A stretch of DNA of 42,367 nt from Chloroflexota bacterium (GTDB lineage: Bacteria; Chloroflexota; Chloroflexia; Chloroflexales; Roseiflexaceae): assembly GCA_013388755.1 (NCBI GenBank), contig JACAEQ010000023.1:1-42367 (forward strand), read 5' to 3'. The position numbers were made by a program, and so were the translations under genes. Position 1 is the stretch's first letter. Each line of letters begins with the position of its first letter. This document shows positions 1-7,819 of the stretch, one piece after another. The notes beneath the pieces were generated by a model. That model had not been told where the DNA came from, ran no database searches, and was given only the letters and a program-made list of their open reading frames with translations.

Positions 1-67
1 CCCCCCCCGGGGGGGGGGGTCGGGTGGAGGGCGGTGCGGTGCAGAACGCCTTATTTCAAAGGTATTG
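1..67. repeat. R2 family interspersed repeat, copy a (truncated by window edge)
   Basis: The window opens with C8 followed by G11, then a G-rich stretch leading to GTGCGGTGC and AAGGTATTGG. The last two blocks occur in the same order and at similar spacing in copy c (13741-13884), and inverted in copy b (1172-1270). The C8G11 block is an extreme homopolymer palindrome at the window edge and may be part of the repeat or an assembly-sensitive spot. Confidence 0.5.
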
Positions 68-92
68 GCTCTAAGGCACCTCACCGGCCGGT

Positions 93-121
93 ACGCACAT
101 CGGCGGCGCCTGAGATATAAT
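93..121 (+). promoter_or_regulatory. Probable promoter of the DUF4388 gene
   Basis: A perfect -10 hexamer TATAAT lies at 116-121, 32 bases before the GTG start at 154. No good -35 is visible at 17-18 bp spacing (ACGCAC at 93-98), so the promoter call rests on the -10 alone. Confidence 0.4.
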
Positions 122-153
122 GAACATGGTCAAAGGTTCAGGGGAGGGCGGCT

Positions 154-864
154 GTGCAACTCGAGGGGTCCTTCCTCCAGTTTCCGCTGCGCGAGTTGAT
201 CGAGATGGCGGTCTATAGCTCGGTCAGCGGTATGCTGGAAGTGCAGGTCGGCGACACGGTCGGTCACATTTATTTCCACGACGGCCTGCCGCAACATGCC
301 GATATGGGCGATCTTGTGGGCATAGACGCTATCGGCCGGATATTTGCCGAACGTGACGCTACATTCCGCTTCATCGCAGGCAATGAGCCGGTTCCAGCAA
401 CGCTCTGGATGGATCCCTGGGAGATTATTGATCTGGCGGAGCACCAGGCACTCACCTGGGCCGTGCTCCGCGAATATGTGCCGAACCTGAGTGTGATTCC
501 TGTTCTACGCGGTCCGATCGACGCACGCCAGGTGGCAATCAGCGAAGATATCTGGCCGATCCTGGCGGCGGTGGATGGTCAGCGATCGGTGATCGAGATT
601 GCGCACAGTCTTACGATGCCGCCGATCGATGTCTGTAGCGGGATTGCGGCGCTCTTGCGGGATCAGCTTGTGGCGCTGAAGGCGCCACGCCCACCGGACA
701 ACGGCCCATCACCTGCCACGGACCCGGGCGCCGGTGTGACGCGCGATGGTTTCTTTGAACGCCTGATCGCGCGAGCGATCGAACAGGAGCGGCGCGCATC
801 GGATCCGGACGTGCGCCGCTCGGAGCCACGCTATCCGGCTGACACCGGCGATCACGGGCGCTGA
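154..864 (+). CDS. DUF4388 (PatA N-terminal-like) domain protein
   Basis: This 236-residue protein begins with the DUF4388/PatA-N pattern: an LEGSFLQFPLRELIEM opening, then a small beta-rich stretch GMLEVQVGDTVGHIYFHDG, and A-rich helices. Such domains occur in bacterial signalling proteins, often beside receiver or gliding-motility domains, and their biochemical role is not settled. The C-terminal half (about residues 125-200) resembles a winged-helix fold (ISEDIWPILAAVDGQRSVIEIA), a common partner. The tail is charged and low in complexity. There are no membrane segments, so it is likely cytoplasmic. The GTG start is supported by a GGGGAGGG ribosome site at 140-147. It stands alone: its downstream flank is a repeat-filled gap. 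Confidence 0.7.
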   Translation: MQLEGSFLQFPLRELIEMAVYSSVSGMLEVQVGDTVGHIYFHDGLPQHADMGDLVGIDAIGRIFAERDATFRFIAGNEPVPATLWMDPWEIIDLAEHQALTWAVLREYVPNLSVIPVLRGPIDARQVAISEDIWPILAAVDGQRSVIEIAHSLTMPPIDVCSGIAALLRDQLVALKAPRPPDNGPSPATDPGAGVTRDGFFERLIARAIEQERRASDPDVRRSEPRYPADTGDHGR

Positions 865-1004
865 TGGCAAAAACCGATAGCCAGTAGCGCACGACCCCTT
901 CGACTTTTTCCATTTGTCCTGGGGCCGATAACCCGAATGTATGAATCGCAAGCATCTGCACATCACTCTTTTGAACGTCACCCGCGATTGGCGATGTGTG
1001 AGAA
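865..1004. other. Gap, no gene seen
   Basis: This is the unique part of the gap between the DUF4388 gene and the membrane-protein gene. I see no credible coding region, RNA gene or terminator. The rest of the gap is occupied by repeats R1a and R2b. Confidence 0.5.
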
Positions 1005-1165
1005 ATCCGAACCCACATGCCAGGTCGAGCGGATGTCTGGATGTCATTGCGAGCGCAGCGAAGCAATCGAGTGGTGCGAGTGGAGATTGCTTCAGCCACG
1101 CGTTGCTTGCTGCAAGCTGTCGCCAGCGCTCCTCGCAATGACAGGGGGTGGAGAGTCATTCGGAT
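1005..1165. repeat. R1 family MITE-like palindromic repeat, copy a
   Basis: The element has outer inverted ends ATCCGAA (1005-1011) and TTCGGAT (1159-1165). Inside them is a perfect 12-bp inverted pair TGTCATTGCGAG (1042-1053) / CTCGCAATGACA (1132-1143). The core carries AGCGAAGCAATC and GCTTCAGCCACGC, both found in copy c on the opposite strand. No coding capacity is seen, so it is a non-autonomous palindromic element. Confidence 0.7.
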
Positions 1166-1171
1166 AGGGTG

Positions 1172-1270
1172 TCTACATACCTTGCACTGAAGGCTCGACG
1201 CATCGCACAGCCCCTTCCCGACCTGGAGCCGGGTCCCTCCTCCAGCGGGGGAGGGCCGGGTTGGGCAAAG
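1172..1270 (-). repeat. R2 family interspersed repeat, copy b
   Basis: Read on the minus strand this copy contains GTGCGATGCGTCGAGCC followed by GTGCAAGGTAT, nearly identical to copy c (GTGCGGTGCGTCAAGCC, GTGCAAGGTAT). The outer part carries a GC-rich inverted segment with CCTCCAGCGG and GGAGGG, also shared with copy c. It abuts copy a of R1. Confidence 0.65.
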
Positions 1271-1277
1271 GGCGTAT

Positions 1278-3263
1278 TTGAACAGTAGTGGGTCCCATAT
1301 CTCCACAGAGATCTTCCGCGAAGCTTTACGAGCCATGGCTGTTGCAGGCTGGCCTGGCGCATTTGCCGGGCAGGTGTTCATCACGTGCGCATTATTGTGT
1401 CTTCCGGGTCTTGCCCTGTTGCTCAGGATGGCGCCGGCAGCCGGTGCGACCGCTCTGGAGCGTTTTACGTTGTCGGTCGGCCTCAGCTTGAGCCTGGTGC
1501 CGCTCCTCTACCTCTGGGCAACGATGGTAAACATACGCCTGTCAGCCTGGCTGCTCTGGCTGGTGCTGTTGATCAGCCTGCTGATCACGCTCGTCTCACG
1601 CGGCCGCGTCAGCGTGATCTCTGCGCCATTCGTCGCCGCAAATGCCATGTGGTATGCCGTGATCGCCGGATGCACGGCGATCACGTTGTGGCTGCGCTTC
1701 GAACAGATTCGCTCCCTGGCCATGCCGGTATGGGTCGACTCGCTGCACCATGCATTACTCGTGCGGGTGGTTGTTGAGCAGGGCACTGCGCCGTTCACAT
1801 TGCGCCCCTACCTTCCGGTGGACGCATTGACCTATCACTGGGGGTATCACGTGGTTGTCGCGGCAGCGGCGCAACTGGCAGGTCTGCACGTGCCGCGCGA
1901 TCTGCCCGATGGTCTCCTCTGGATGGGCCAGATCATGAGCACGGCGATGGCGCCGGCGTATGCAGCACTGGCAGTACGGCTATGGCAGCGGCCCGTTGCT
2001 GGCGCCACCGCCGCTCTGGTGGTGGGTCTGGCATCAGTCATGCCGGCATTCTACCTGAGCTGGGGGCGATACACGTTGCTGGCGGGGATGCTGATGCTGC
2101 CGGCGGTGCTGATCGCCATGGACGAGGTGTGCCGCCGTCCTGGCTTGCCGTCGGCCGGATTGCTGGCGCTGCTGGTGGCCGGGCTCAGCCTGGTGCATGT
2201 TGCCGTTTTCGCGCTCGTGCTGGCGGCCTGCGTCGCCCGGGTGCTGATTGGCCCTGAGACGGGACAGTGGCGCCGCGCCGCCGGCTGGATGGTGATTGCG
2301 ATCGGGTCGGCGCTGGCGCTTACGGCGCCGTGGGTGCTGATGCTGGCGCGCCAGGCGCTGCCGGGAACCGGCAGCTCGGCCATGCACATCGCCGGCAATA
2401 TCCACTACAATGCGCTGCCCGTTGAGTTGCTGCGGGCTGGTACGAATCATCTGCTCCTGGCGCTTGCCGGCGCCGGGGCGCTGCTGGCGCTGCGCCAGCG
2501 GCGGCGGGCCGCCGCATGGCTGCTCGGCTGGTGCGCCCTTGCGATGGTGCTGGCCAACCCGGTTGTCATTGGATTGCCTTACCTGTCATTCATCACCAAT
2601 GAATTGCTGACGATCACGATGTTCGCGCCGCTGGCGCTGCTGATTGCCGGTGGCGTGGCAGCTCACGACGCGCGCGCACCGCAGCATGGCTGGCGCGCGC
2701 TGGCGTACCACGCAGTGCTGGTGGCTCTGGTGCTGGGCGTGGCGCTCTGGGGCGTTGATCGCTGGCGAACGATCGTTCGCGCCGATACTGTGCTGGCCGG
2801 CGCCGCCGATCGCGCGGCGATCGAATGGATCGCGCGCGCCACTCCGCCTGATGCGCGCTTTGTGGTAGGAACGGCGGGATGGCTCTTTGACGTCGATCGC
2901 GGTGTTGATGGTGGCTGGTGGATCCTGCCACTGGCAGGCAGACAGGTCAGCACGCCGCCGGTCATCTACAACTACGGCGCCCCTGCTGCCGTAGCCGCAA
3001 TAAAGCGCGATACGGCCTGGTTGCGTGATTATGGCGCGGTTGCCACCGCAGCACAGCTTGCCGCGTTTATGCGCGACCGCGGCTATGGCTATGTGTATAC
3101 GAGCGAACGTCCAGGCGCGATTCACGCCAGCACACTGCGCGGATCGCCATTGTTCGAGGAAGTGTACGCCGCTGAAGGGATCGGCATTTTCCGGCTGCAT
3201 GCCCTGGCGATCGAAACGAAACGGTTCACCGTCGGCGTCTGGGGGAAGCCCTCAGGAGAATGA
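1278..3263 (+). CDS. Multi-pass membrane protein, GT-C-like (DUF6541-type) architecture
   Basis: This is a protein of up to 661 residues with about 12-13 hydrophobic helices over the first ~500 residues and a soluble C-terminal domain of ~150 residues. An early extracytoplasmic-looking loop contains WVDSLHHALLVRVVVEQG followed by LPVDALTYHWGYH, the region where GT-C glycosyltransferases carry acidic and His residues. That is consistent with a lipid-linked-sugar glycosyltransferase or related enzyme, but the family assignment is not certain. The longest frame opens at a TTG (1278). An in-frame ATG at 1335 (MAVAGWPGAFAG) is equally possible because neither has a strong ribosome site. The upstream 100 bases are repeat R2b, so its promoter may lie in the repeat. 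Confidence 0.65.
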   Translation: MNSSGSHISTEIFREALRAMAVAGWPGAFAGQVFITCALLCLPGLALLLRMAPAAGATALERFTLSVGLSLSLVPLLYLWATMVNIRLSAWLLWLVLLISLLITLVSRGRVSVISAPFVAANAMWYAVIAGCTAITLWLRFEQIRSLAMPVWVDSLHHALLVRVVVEQGTAPFTLRPYLPVDALTYHWGYHVVVAAAAQLAGLHVPRDLPDGLLWMGQIMSTAMAPAYAALAVRLWQRPVAGATAALVVGLASVMPAFYLSWGRYTLLAGMLMLPAVLIAMDEVCRRPGLPSAGLLALLVAGLSLVHVAVFALVLAACVARVLIGPETGQWRRAAGWMVIAIGSALALTAPWVLMLARQALPGTGSSAMHIAGNIHYNALPVELLRAGTNHLLLALAGAGALLALRQRRRAAAWLLGWCALAMVLANPVVIGLPYLSFITNELLTITMFAPLALLIAGGVAAHDARAPQHGWRALAYHAVLVALVLGVALWGVDRWRTIVRADTVLAGAADRAAIEWIARATPPDARFVVGTAGWLFDVDRGVDGGWWILPLAGRQVSTPPVIYNYGAPAAVAAIKRDTAWLRDYGAVATAAQLAAFMRDRGYGYVYTSERPGAIHASTLRGSPLFEEVYAAEGIGIFRLHALAIETKRFTVGVWGKPSGE

Positions 3264-3400
3264 ATCGGCGGCGGGTCGGGATGCAGCGTGCCGCCTCCAC
3301 GACGTAAGCGCTCGAAATACATCGAACCGCCGACGAAAAAAGACATGGTTCCCCCAGGTGTGAACAAATACTCGAAAACTCGAAACTCGAAAAACAATCC
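3264..3400. other. Gap upstream of the rpoB promoter with A-rich CTCGAAA repeats
   Basis: The sequence has three near-tandem CTCGAAA(A) units at 3371-3394. They form an A-rich block directly upstream of the rpoB -35, a position where an UP element would contact the RNA polymerase alpha subunit. An imperfect GGCGGC/GCCGCC hairpin at 3267-3295 follows the preceding gene but has no T-tract. Confidence 0.45.
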
Positions 3401-3429
3401 TTGACACAGCGCATCTCTGGTGGTATCAT
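3401..3429 (+). promoter_or_regulatory. Sigma-70 type promoter of rpoB
   Basis: A perfect -35 TTGACA (3401-3406) is separated by exactly 17 bp from the -10 TATCAT (3424-3429). Transcription should start near 3436, which leaves a leader of about 330 nt before the rpoB start codon. Confidence 0.8.
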
Positions 3430-3460
3430 TTTGTTTCGCAGTGCGCGTTAGCCGGAGGGG

Positions 3461-3604
3461 ATGAAGGAGGTACTCACCGGCAATCGAATGCGTTACCCGA
3501 CGCATGTCCCGACTGAACCCATCACTGTTCACGAACGTCGATCCACGGTCTCTGTCGACAGCTCGACCAGCACCGAGGGTGTGTTCGTGTTTTTGATTTT
3601 CTGA
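3461..3604 (+). CDS. Possible 47-codon leader ORF in the rpoB 5' region
   Basis: An ATG at 3461 opens a 47-codon frame (MKEVLTGNRMRYPTH...) ending in a hydrophobic VFVFLIF and TGA at 3602-3604. GGAGG lies only 2-3 nt before the ATG, which is close for efficient initiation. A second in-frame ATG is at 3488. The frame runs through the hairpin and T-tract at 3530-3600, the arrangement expected for a translation-linked attenuator. There is no homology evidence and the frame could be chance. Confidence 0.25.
   Translation: MKEVLTGNRMRYPTHVPTEPITVHERRSTVSVDSSTSTEGVFVFLIF
3530..3600 (+). terminator. Terminator/attenuator-like structure in the rpoB leader
   Basis: A closing stem CACGAAC (3530-3536) / GTTCGTG (3583-3589) is followed at once by TTTTTGATTTT. 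Inside, GTCGA/TCGAC (3537-3541/3555-3559) and CTCG/CGAG (3562-3565/3574-3577) can form two arms of a three-way junction. It sits downstream of the promoter and upstream of rpoB, so it could attenuate rpoBC transcription. Confidence 0.4.
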
Positions 3605-3637
3605 GGCGAGAGGATCCAGCAACCAGTCGTCAATCAG

Positions 3638-3733
3638 CAGTAGTCAGTCGTCAGGGCCGGTGTGGGCCGCGCGGCGCAGTATTGTCGTCGGAACAAAAGC
3701 GGTACGCGCGGGCTGGCTGACGGCTGACTACTG
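3638..3733. repeat. 17-bp imperfect inverted repeat just upstream of rpoB
   Basis: CAGTAGTCAGTCGTCAG (3638-3654) is matched in inverted orientation by 3717-3733 (16 of 17). The two arms could close a ~62-nt loop ending ~35 nt before the rpoB start. The AGTCAGTCGTCAG motif is low in complexity, so this may be a small dispersed repeat rather than a designed regulator. Confidence 0.5.
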
Positions 3734-3768
3734 GTATCTGGCGAGTGGCGAGCAAGAGCGAGGTGCCA

Positions 3769-6700
3769 ATGCCCCCCTTGACTGAAAGTGTTGTACTTCA
3801 GCCGCTGATCATGCCGAATGATGTTGGTGCTGATAGCCTGCATCGCAGCAAAATGGCGCGACATTCATTCGCGCGGATTGCCGATGCGATCGAGTTGCCG
3901 ACGCTGATCGAGACGCAGATCAATAGTTTCGAATGGTTCCGCAAGGAGGGTTTGCACGAACTATTTGAAGAGATCTCGCCGATCACCGACTTCACCGGCA
4001 AAAACATGGAGTTGCGCTTCCTCGACTATCAGTTCGGTGAGCCGCGCTACGACGAACATGAGTGCCGTGAGCGGGGAATTACCTATGCCGCGCCGGTGCG
4101 CGTGAATGTGCAGTTGCGCATTCTGAGTACCGGCGAATTGAAGGAAAGCGAGATCTTTCTCGGCGATTTTCCGTTGATGACCGAGAATGGGACATTTGTG
4201 ATCAATGGCGCCGAACGCGTGGTGGTGTCACAATTGATCCGCTCGCCCGGCGTCTATTTCAAGGAAGAAAAGGATCCAACATCCGGGCGCAGCCTCCATT
4301 CAGCCAAGCTCATCCCGAATCGCGGCGCATGGCTGGAGTTCGAAACCAACAAGCGCGATGTCATCTCCGTGAAGGTTGACCGCAAACGCAAGATCCCGGT
4401 GACGATCCTGCTGCGTGCGGTGCTGGGCTGGCAGGCGAATGCTGACGGCGGTGGCCAGTGGGTGCCGGATAGCGAGCTTGAACAGCGGGGCCGTGATGAT
4501 GACGTGCTGGCGCTGTTCGCGCATATGGAGCCGGGTGAGCACCAGTATGTCAAGGTGACGCTCGATAAGGACCCGGCGCGGCACTCGAAAGAGGCCCTGA
4601 TGGAGCTGTATAAGCGCCTGCGCCCCGGTGATCCGCCGACGCTCGAGAATGCGCGCGGTCTGATCGAGTCGTTGCTCTTCAACCCGCGCCGCTATGATCT
4701 GGCCCGGGTTGGCCGCTACAAGCTCAACAAGAACCTCTGGGAAAAGGACGCACGCGCCGAAGTGCGCACCCAGGCGCCGGATCTCAAGGTGCGCGTGCTG
4801 CTGCCGGCCGATATCTATAAAATTGTTGAGCGTATCATCCAGCTCAATAATGGGACGCCTGGCCTGCGCGCCGATGATATTGACCATCTGGGGAACCGGC
4901 GCGTGCGCACGGTCGGCGAACTGATCCAGCAGCAGTTCCGCGTTGGCCTGCTGCGTATGGAGCGCGTGATCAAAGAACGCATGTCGCTGCAGGAGCCGGA
5001 TACGGCCACGCCCAATGCGCTGATCAATATCCGCCCGGTTGTTGCCGCCATGCGCGAATTCTTTGGCGGCTCACAACTCTCGCAGTTCATGGATCAGACG
5101 AATCCGCTGGCGGAGTTGACCAACAAACGCCGCCTGTCGGCGCTTGGCCCCGGTGGCCTCAGTCGTGACCGGGCCGGCTTCGAGGTGCGCGACGTGCATC
5201 ACTCGCACTATGGCCGTATCTGCCCGGTGGAGACGCCGGAAGGGCCAAACATCGGGTTGATCGGCACGATGTCCACCTTCGCGCGCGTCAATGAGATGGG
5301 GTTCCTGGAGACACCGTATCGCAAGGTGTACCGCGAGGTGCCGAATGCCAGCGAGTGGGAGCGCCAGGGGTTGTTGCTGCGCGACGTGCGCGATCTGCGC
5401 ACCGGCGAGTTGATCGCAGTGCGCGGCACGCGGGTGGATGCCGCCGTCGCGCGTCGAATTGCCGTTGCGTTGCTGCGTGGTCAGATCCTGCGCGAGGACG
5501 CGATCGATCCGCAGAGTGGTGAGGTGATCGCCGAGGCGGGCCAGGAGATTAACCGTGCCCTGGCGGAGCGGATCGTTGAGATGCCACTCAAATCGATCAA
5601 GATTCGACCGATCGTGTCACAGGAGGTCGATTATCTCTCGGCCGATGAAGAAGATAAGTTCGTCATCGTTCAGGCGAATGCGCCACTTGATGAGCATAAC
5701 CGTTTCCTGGAAGGCAATGTGTCGGTGCGCTTCGCCGGCGACTTCGACGATGTGTCGATCGAGCGTGTTGATTATATGGACGTGTCGCCCAAGCAGGTTG
5801 TCAGCGTTTCAACCGCGCTGATCCCCTTCCTGGAGCACGATGACGCCAACCGGGCGTTGATGGGCTCGAACATGCAACGCCAGGCGGTGCCGCTGCTGCG
5901 CCCCGATGCCCCGATCGTCGGGACGGGCATGGAGTACCTGGCTGCCCGCGATAGCGGCCAGGTGGTGGTGGCCAAGGCCGACGGCGTGGTCATTTCGGCG
6001 ACGGGTGACCGCATTGTGGTGCTTGAGGACGATGGGTACGAGCGTGAGTATCGCCTGCGTAAGTTCATGCGCTCCAACCAGGATACCTGCATTAACCAGC
6101 GCCCGAGTGTGACGCGTGGCCAGCGCGTGCGGAAGGGTGAGATCGTGGCGGATAGCTCCAGTACCGACAATGGCGAACTGGCGCTCGGCCAGAATGTGCT
6201 GGTGGCGTTCATGCCATGGGAAGGCGGTAACTTCGAAGATGCCATCCTGGTATCGGAACGCCTGGTGCGCGAGGATATCTTTACCTCGATCCATATCGAA
6301 AAGTATGAGGTCGAGGCACGCGATACCAAGCTTGGCCCGGAGGAGATTACCCGCGATATTCCGAATGTTGGCCAGGATAGCCTGCGAAACCTTGATGACC
6401 GGGGCATCATCTATGTCGGCGCCGAGGTGCAACCGAACGATATCCTGGTCGGGAAGATTACGCCAAAGGGCGAAACCGATCTGACGGCCGAGGAGCGCCT
6501 GTTGCGCGCAATCTTTGGCGAAAAGGCGCGTGAGGTGAAGGACTCGTCGCTGCGGGTGCCAAATGGCGTGCGTGGAAAAGTGATTGATGTCAAGGTCTTC
6601 ACCCGTGATGATGATGTCGAACTGCCGGTCGGCGTTAATCAGCGGGTTGATGTGCTGCTGTGCCAGAAGCGCAAGATCTCGGCGGGCGATAAAATGGCGG

Positions 6701-7458
6701 GCCGCCACGGGAATAAGGGGGTGGTCAGTCGCATCCTGCCGATCGAGGATATGCCGTTCCTGCCGGATGGGACGCCGGTGGATATTATTCTCAACCCGAT
6801 CGGTGTGCCAAGCCGTATGAATATCGGCCAGATCCTTGAGACGCATCTTGGCTGGGCCGCCGCGCGCCTGGGCTATCGCATCGCGACGCCGGTGTTCGAC
6901 GGCGCGAGTGAGACGGAGATCAAGGAGTGGCTCGCGCGCGCCGAGTTGCCGCGTGATGGCAAGATAACCCTCTATGACGGGCGTACCGGCAATGCGTTCC
7001 ATCATCCGGTGACGGTCGGCTATATCTATATGCTGAAACTGGCGCACCTGGTGGAGGATAAGATCCACGCGCGCTCGACTGGCCCCTACAGCCTGGTGAC
7101 ACAGCAACCACTCGGCGGGAAGGCGCAGTTCGGCGGGCAGCGCTTCGGTGAGATGGAGGTCTGGGCGCTTGAGGCGTATGGGGCAGCCTACATCCTCCAG
7201 GAGATGCTCACGGTCAAGTCGGATGACGTGGTCGGCCGTGTGAAGACGTATGAGGCGATCGTCAAGGGTGAACCGATCCAGGAGGCCGGCGTGCCGGAGA
7301 GTTTCAAGGTGCTGATCAAGGAACTGCAGTCGCTGGGCCTCTCGGTCGAGGTGCTCAGCGCCGATGAGACGCCGGTGGAACTCACCGATGATGTTGATAG
7401 CGACCTGGCCGCGCTTGACGGGATCAATCTGTCGGGGATGGAGCGCGGGGAGTTCTAG
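3769..7458 (+). CDS. rpoB: DNA-directed RNA polymerase subunit beta
   Basis: RpoB is the beta subunit of the core RNA polymerase. The 1,229-residue product has the family length and all landmark blocks: the rifampicin-pocket region [17 protein letters not shown] and [19 protein letters not shown], the [12 protein letters not shown] block, [10 protein letters not shown] with the catalytic-centre lysine/histidine region, and the C-terminal [15 protein letters not shown] that binds beta prime. I chose ATG 3769 because GAGG lies 5 nt upstream. A longer GTG start at 3745 is possible. The residue matching E. coli His526 is Asn452 and the S522 equivalent is Ala448, both within the rifampicin-contact cluster. 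It is followed by rpoC after a 361-nt structured gap, and is expressed from the promoter at 3401. Confidence 0.97.
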   Translation: MPPLTESVVLQPLIMPNDVGADSLHRSKMARHSFARIADAIELPTLIETQINSFEWFRKEGLHELFEEISPITDFTGKNMELRFLDYQFGEPRYDEHECRERGITYAAPVRVNVQLRILSTGELKESEIFLGDFPLMTENGTFVINGAERVVVSQLIRSPGVYFKEEKDPTSGRSLHSAKLIPNRGAWLEFETNKRDVISVKVDRKRKIPVTILLRAVLGWQANADGGGQWVPDSELEQRGRDDDVLALFAHMEPGEHQYVKVTLDKDPARHSKEALMELYKRLRPGDPPTLENARGLIESLLFNPRRYDLARVGRYKLNKNLWEKDARAEVRTQAPDLKVRVLLPADIYKIVERIIQLNNGTPGLRADDIDHLGNRRVRTVGELIQQQFRVGLLRMERVIKERMSLQEPDTATPNALINIRPVVAAMREFFGGSQLSQFMDQTNPLAELTNKRRLSALGPGGLSRDRAGFEVRDVHHSHYGRICPVETPEGPNIGLIGTMSTFARVNEMGFLETPYRKVYREVPNASEWERQGLLLRDVRDLRTGELIAVRGTRVDAAVARRIAVALLRGQILREDAIDPQSGEVIAEAGQEINRALAERIVEMPLKSIKIRPIVSQEVDYLSADEEDKFVIVQANAPLDEHNRFLEGNVSVRFAGDFDDVSIERVDYMDVSPKQVVSVSTALIPFLEHDDANRALMGSNMQRQAVPLLRPDAPIVGTGMEYLAARDSGQVVVAKADGVVISATGDRIVVLEDDGYEREYRLRKFMRSNQDTCINQRPSVTRGQRVRKGEIVADSSSTDNGELALGQNVLVAFMPWEGGNFEDAILVSERLVREDIFTSIHIEKYEVEARDTKLGPEEITRDIPNVGQDSLRNLDDRGIIYVGAEVQPNDILVGKITPKGETDLTAEERLLRAIFGEKAREVKDSSLRVPNGVRGKVIDVKVFTRDDDVELPVGVNQRVDVLLCQKRKISAGDKMAGRHGNKGVVSRILPIEDMPFLPDGTPVDIILNPIGVPSRMNIGQILETHLGWAAARLGYRIATPVFDGASETEIKEWLARAELPRDGKITLYDGRTGNAFHHPVTVGYIYMLKLAHLVEDKIHARSTGPYSLVTQQPLGGKAQFGGQRFGEMEVWALEAYGAAYILQEMLTVKSDDVVGRVKTYEAIVKGEPIQEAGVPESFKVLIKELQSLGLSVEVLSADETPVELTDDVDSDLAALDGINLSGMERGEF

Positions 7459-7819
7459 TGAACAGCGTTGCGTGTTGAATTCCTGGTTGTCGCACCTCCA
7501 CGCTTTCGATCTGACACCGGAAGCCGCAAGTCTATCGACGCAACTTCCGATACCGTGCAGCATGGCGACAGGTGTTCTGCACGGTATCGGAGTATGCTGC
7601 GGCAAGGCCGGCGCGCCACGCGGATTTCTTTCGAACCTGGTCGCCAGACATGGCGTATGTGCCAGGGTTGTGGTGGGCCGACGGGCCCATGCGGGTCATG
7701 ATGCATGGCGCGCATGCGTGCGATAGAGATTGCGAGAAATGATCGTGCACCTCTGACGATACGTGCAACGAATACGTGCGATTGCAGCTATCGCTGGAAT
7801 CAGCGCATAGGAGAATACA
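7459..7819 (+). other. 361-nt rpoB-rpoC intergenic region
   Basis: This gap is long for rpoB-rpoC, which are usually close together. It contains a long perfect hairpin (7546-7591), short direct repeats of ATACGTGC (7760-7780 region) and a good AGGAG site before rpoC. I see no convincing internal promoter and no gene. Confidence 0.5.
7546..7591 (+). other. Perfect 15-bp inverted repeat (RNA hairpin) between rpoB and rpoC
   Basis: TCCGATACCGTGCAG (7546-7560) and CTGCACGGTATCGGA (7577-7591) pair perfectly around a 16-nt loop. No T-tract follows, so an intrinsic terminator is unlikely. An RNase processing site, a pausing element or a protein-binding operator are open alternatives. Confidence 0.65.

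Noticed and set aside
1005-1165. A tRNA or small structured RNA gene
   Set aside because: The palindromic sequence is shared with two other loci and has no cloverleaf. It is better explained as a repeat.
611-1384. 257-codon minus-strand frame across the DUF4388 gene end and repeats
   Set aside because: It runs through two repeat elements and antisense to two genes. The product has no recognisable domain.
7546-7591. Intrinsic terminator between rpoB and rpoC
   Set aside because: The stem is strong but AGTATGCTGC follows, with no T-tract.
5809-7605. 598-codon open frame antisense to rpoB, and a 512-codon frame antisense to rpoC (10091-11629)
   Set aside because: Both are mirror frames of strongly coding, GC-rich genes. 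Their products are low-complexity His/Arg/Gln-rich and match no family.
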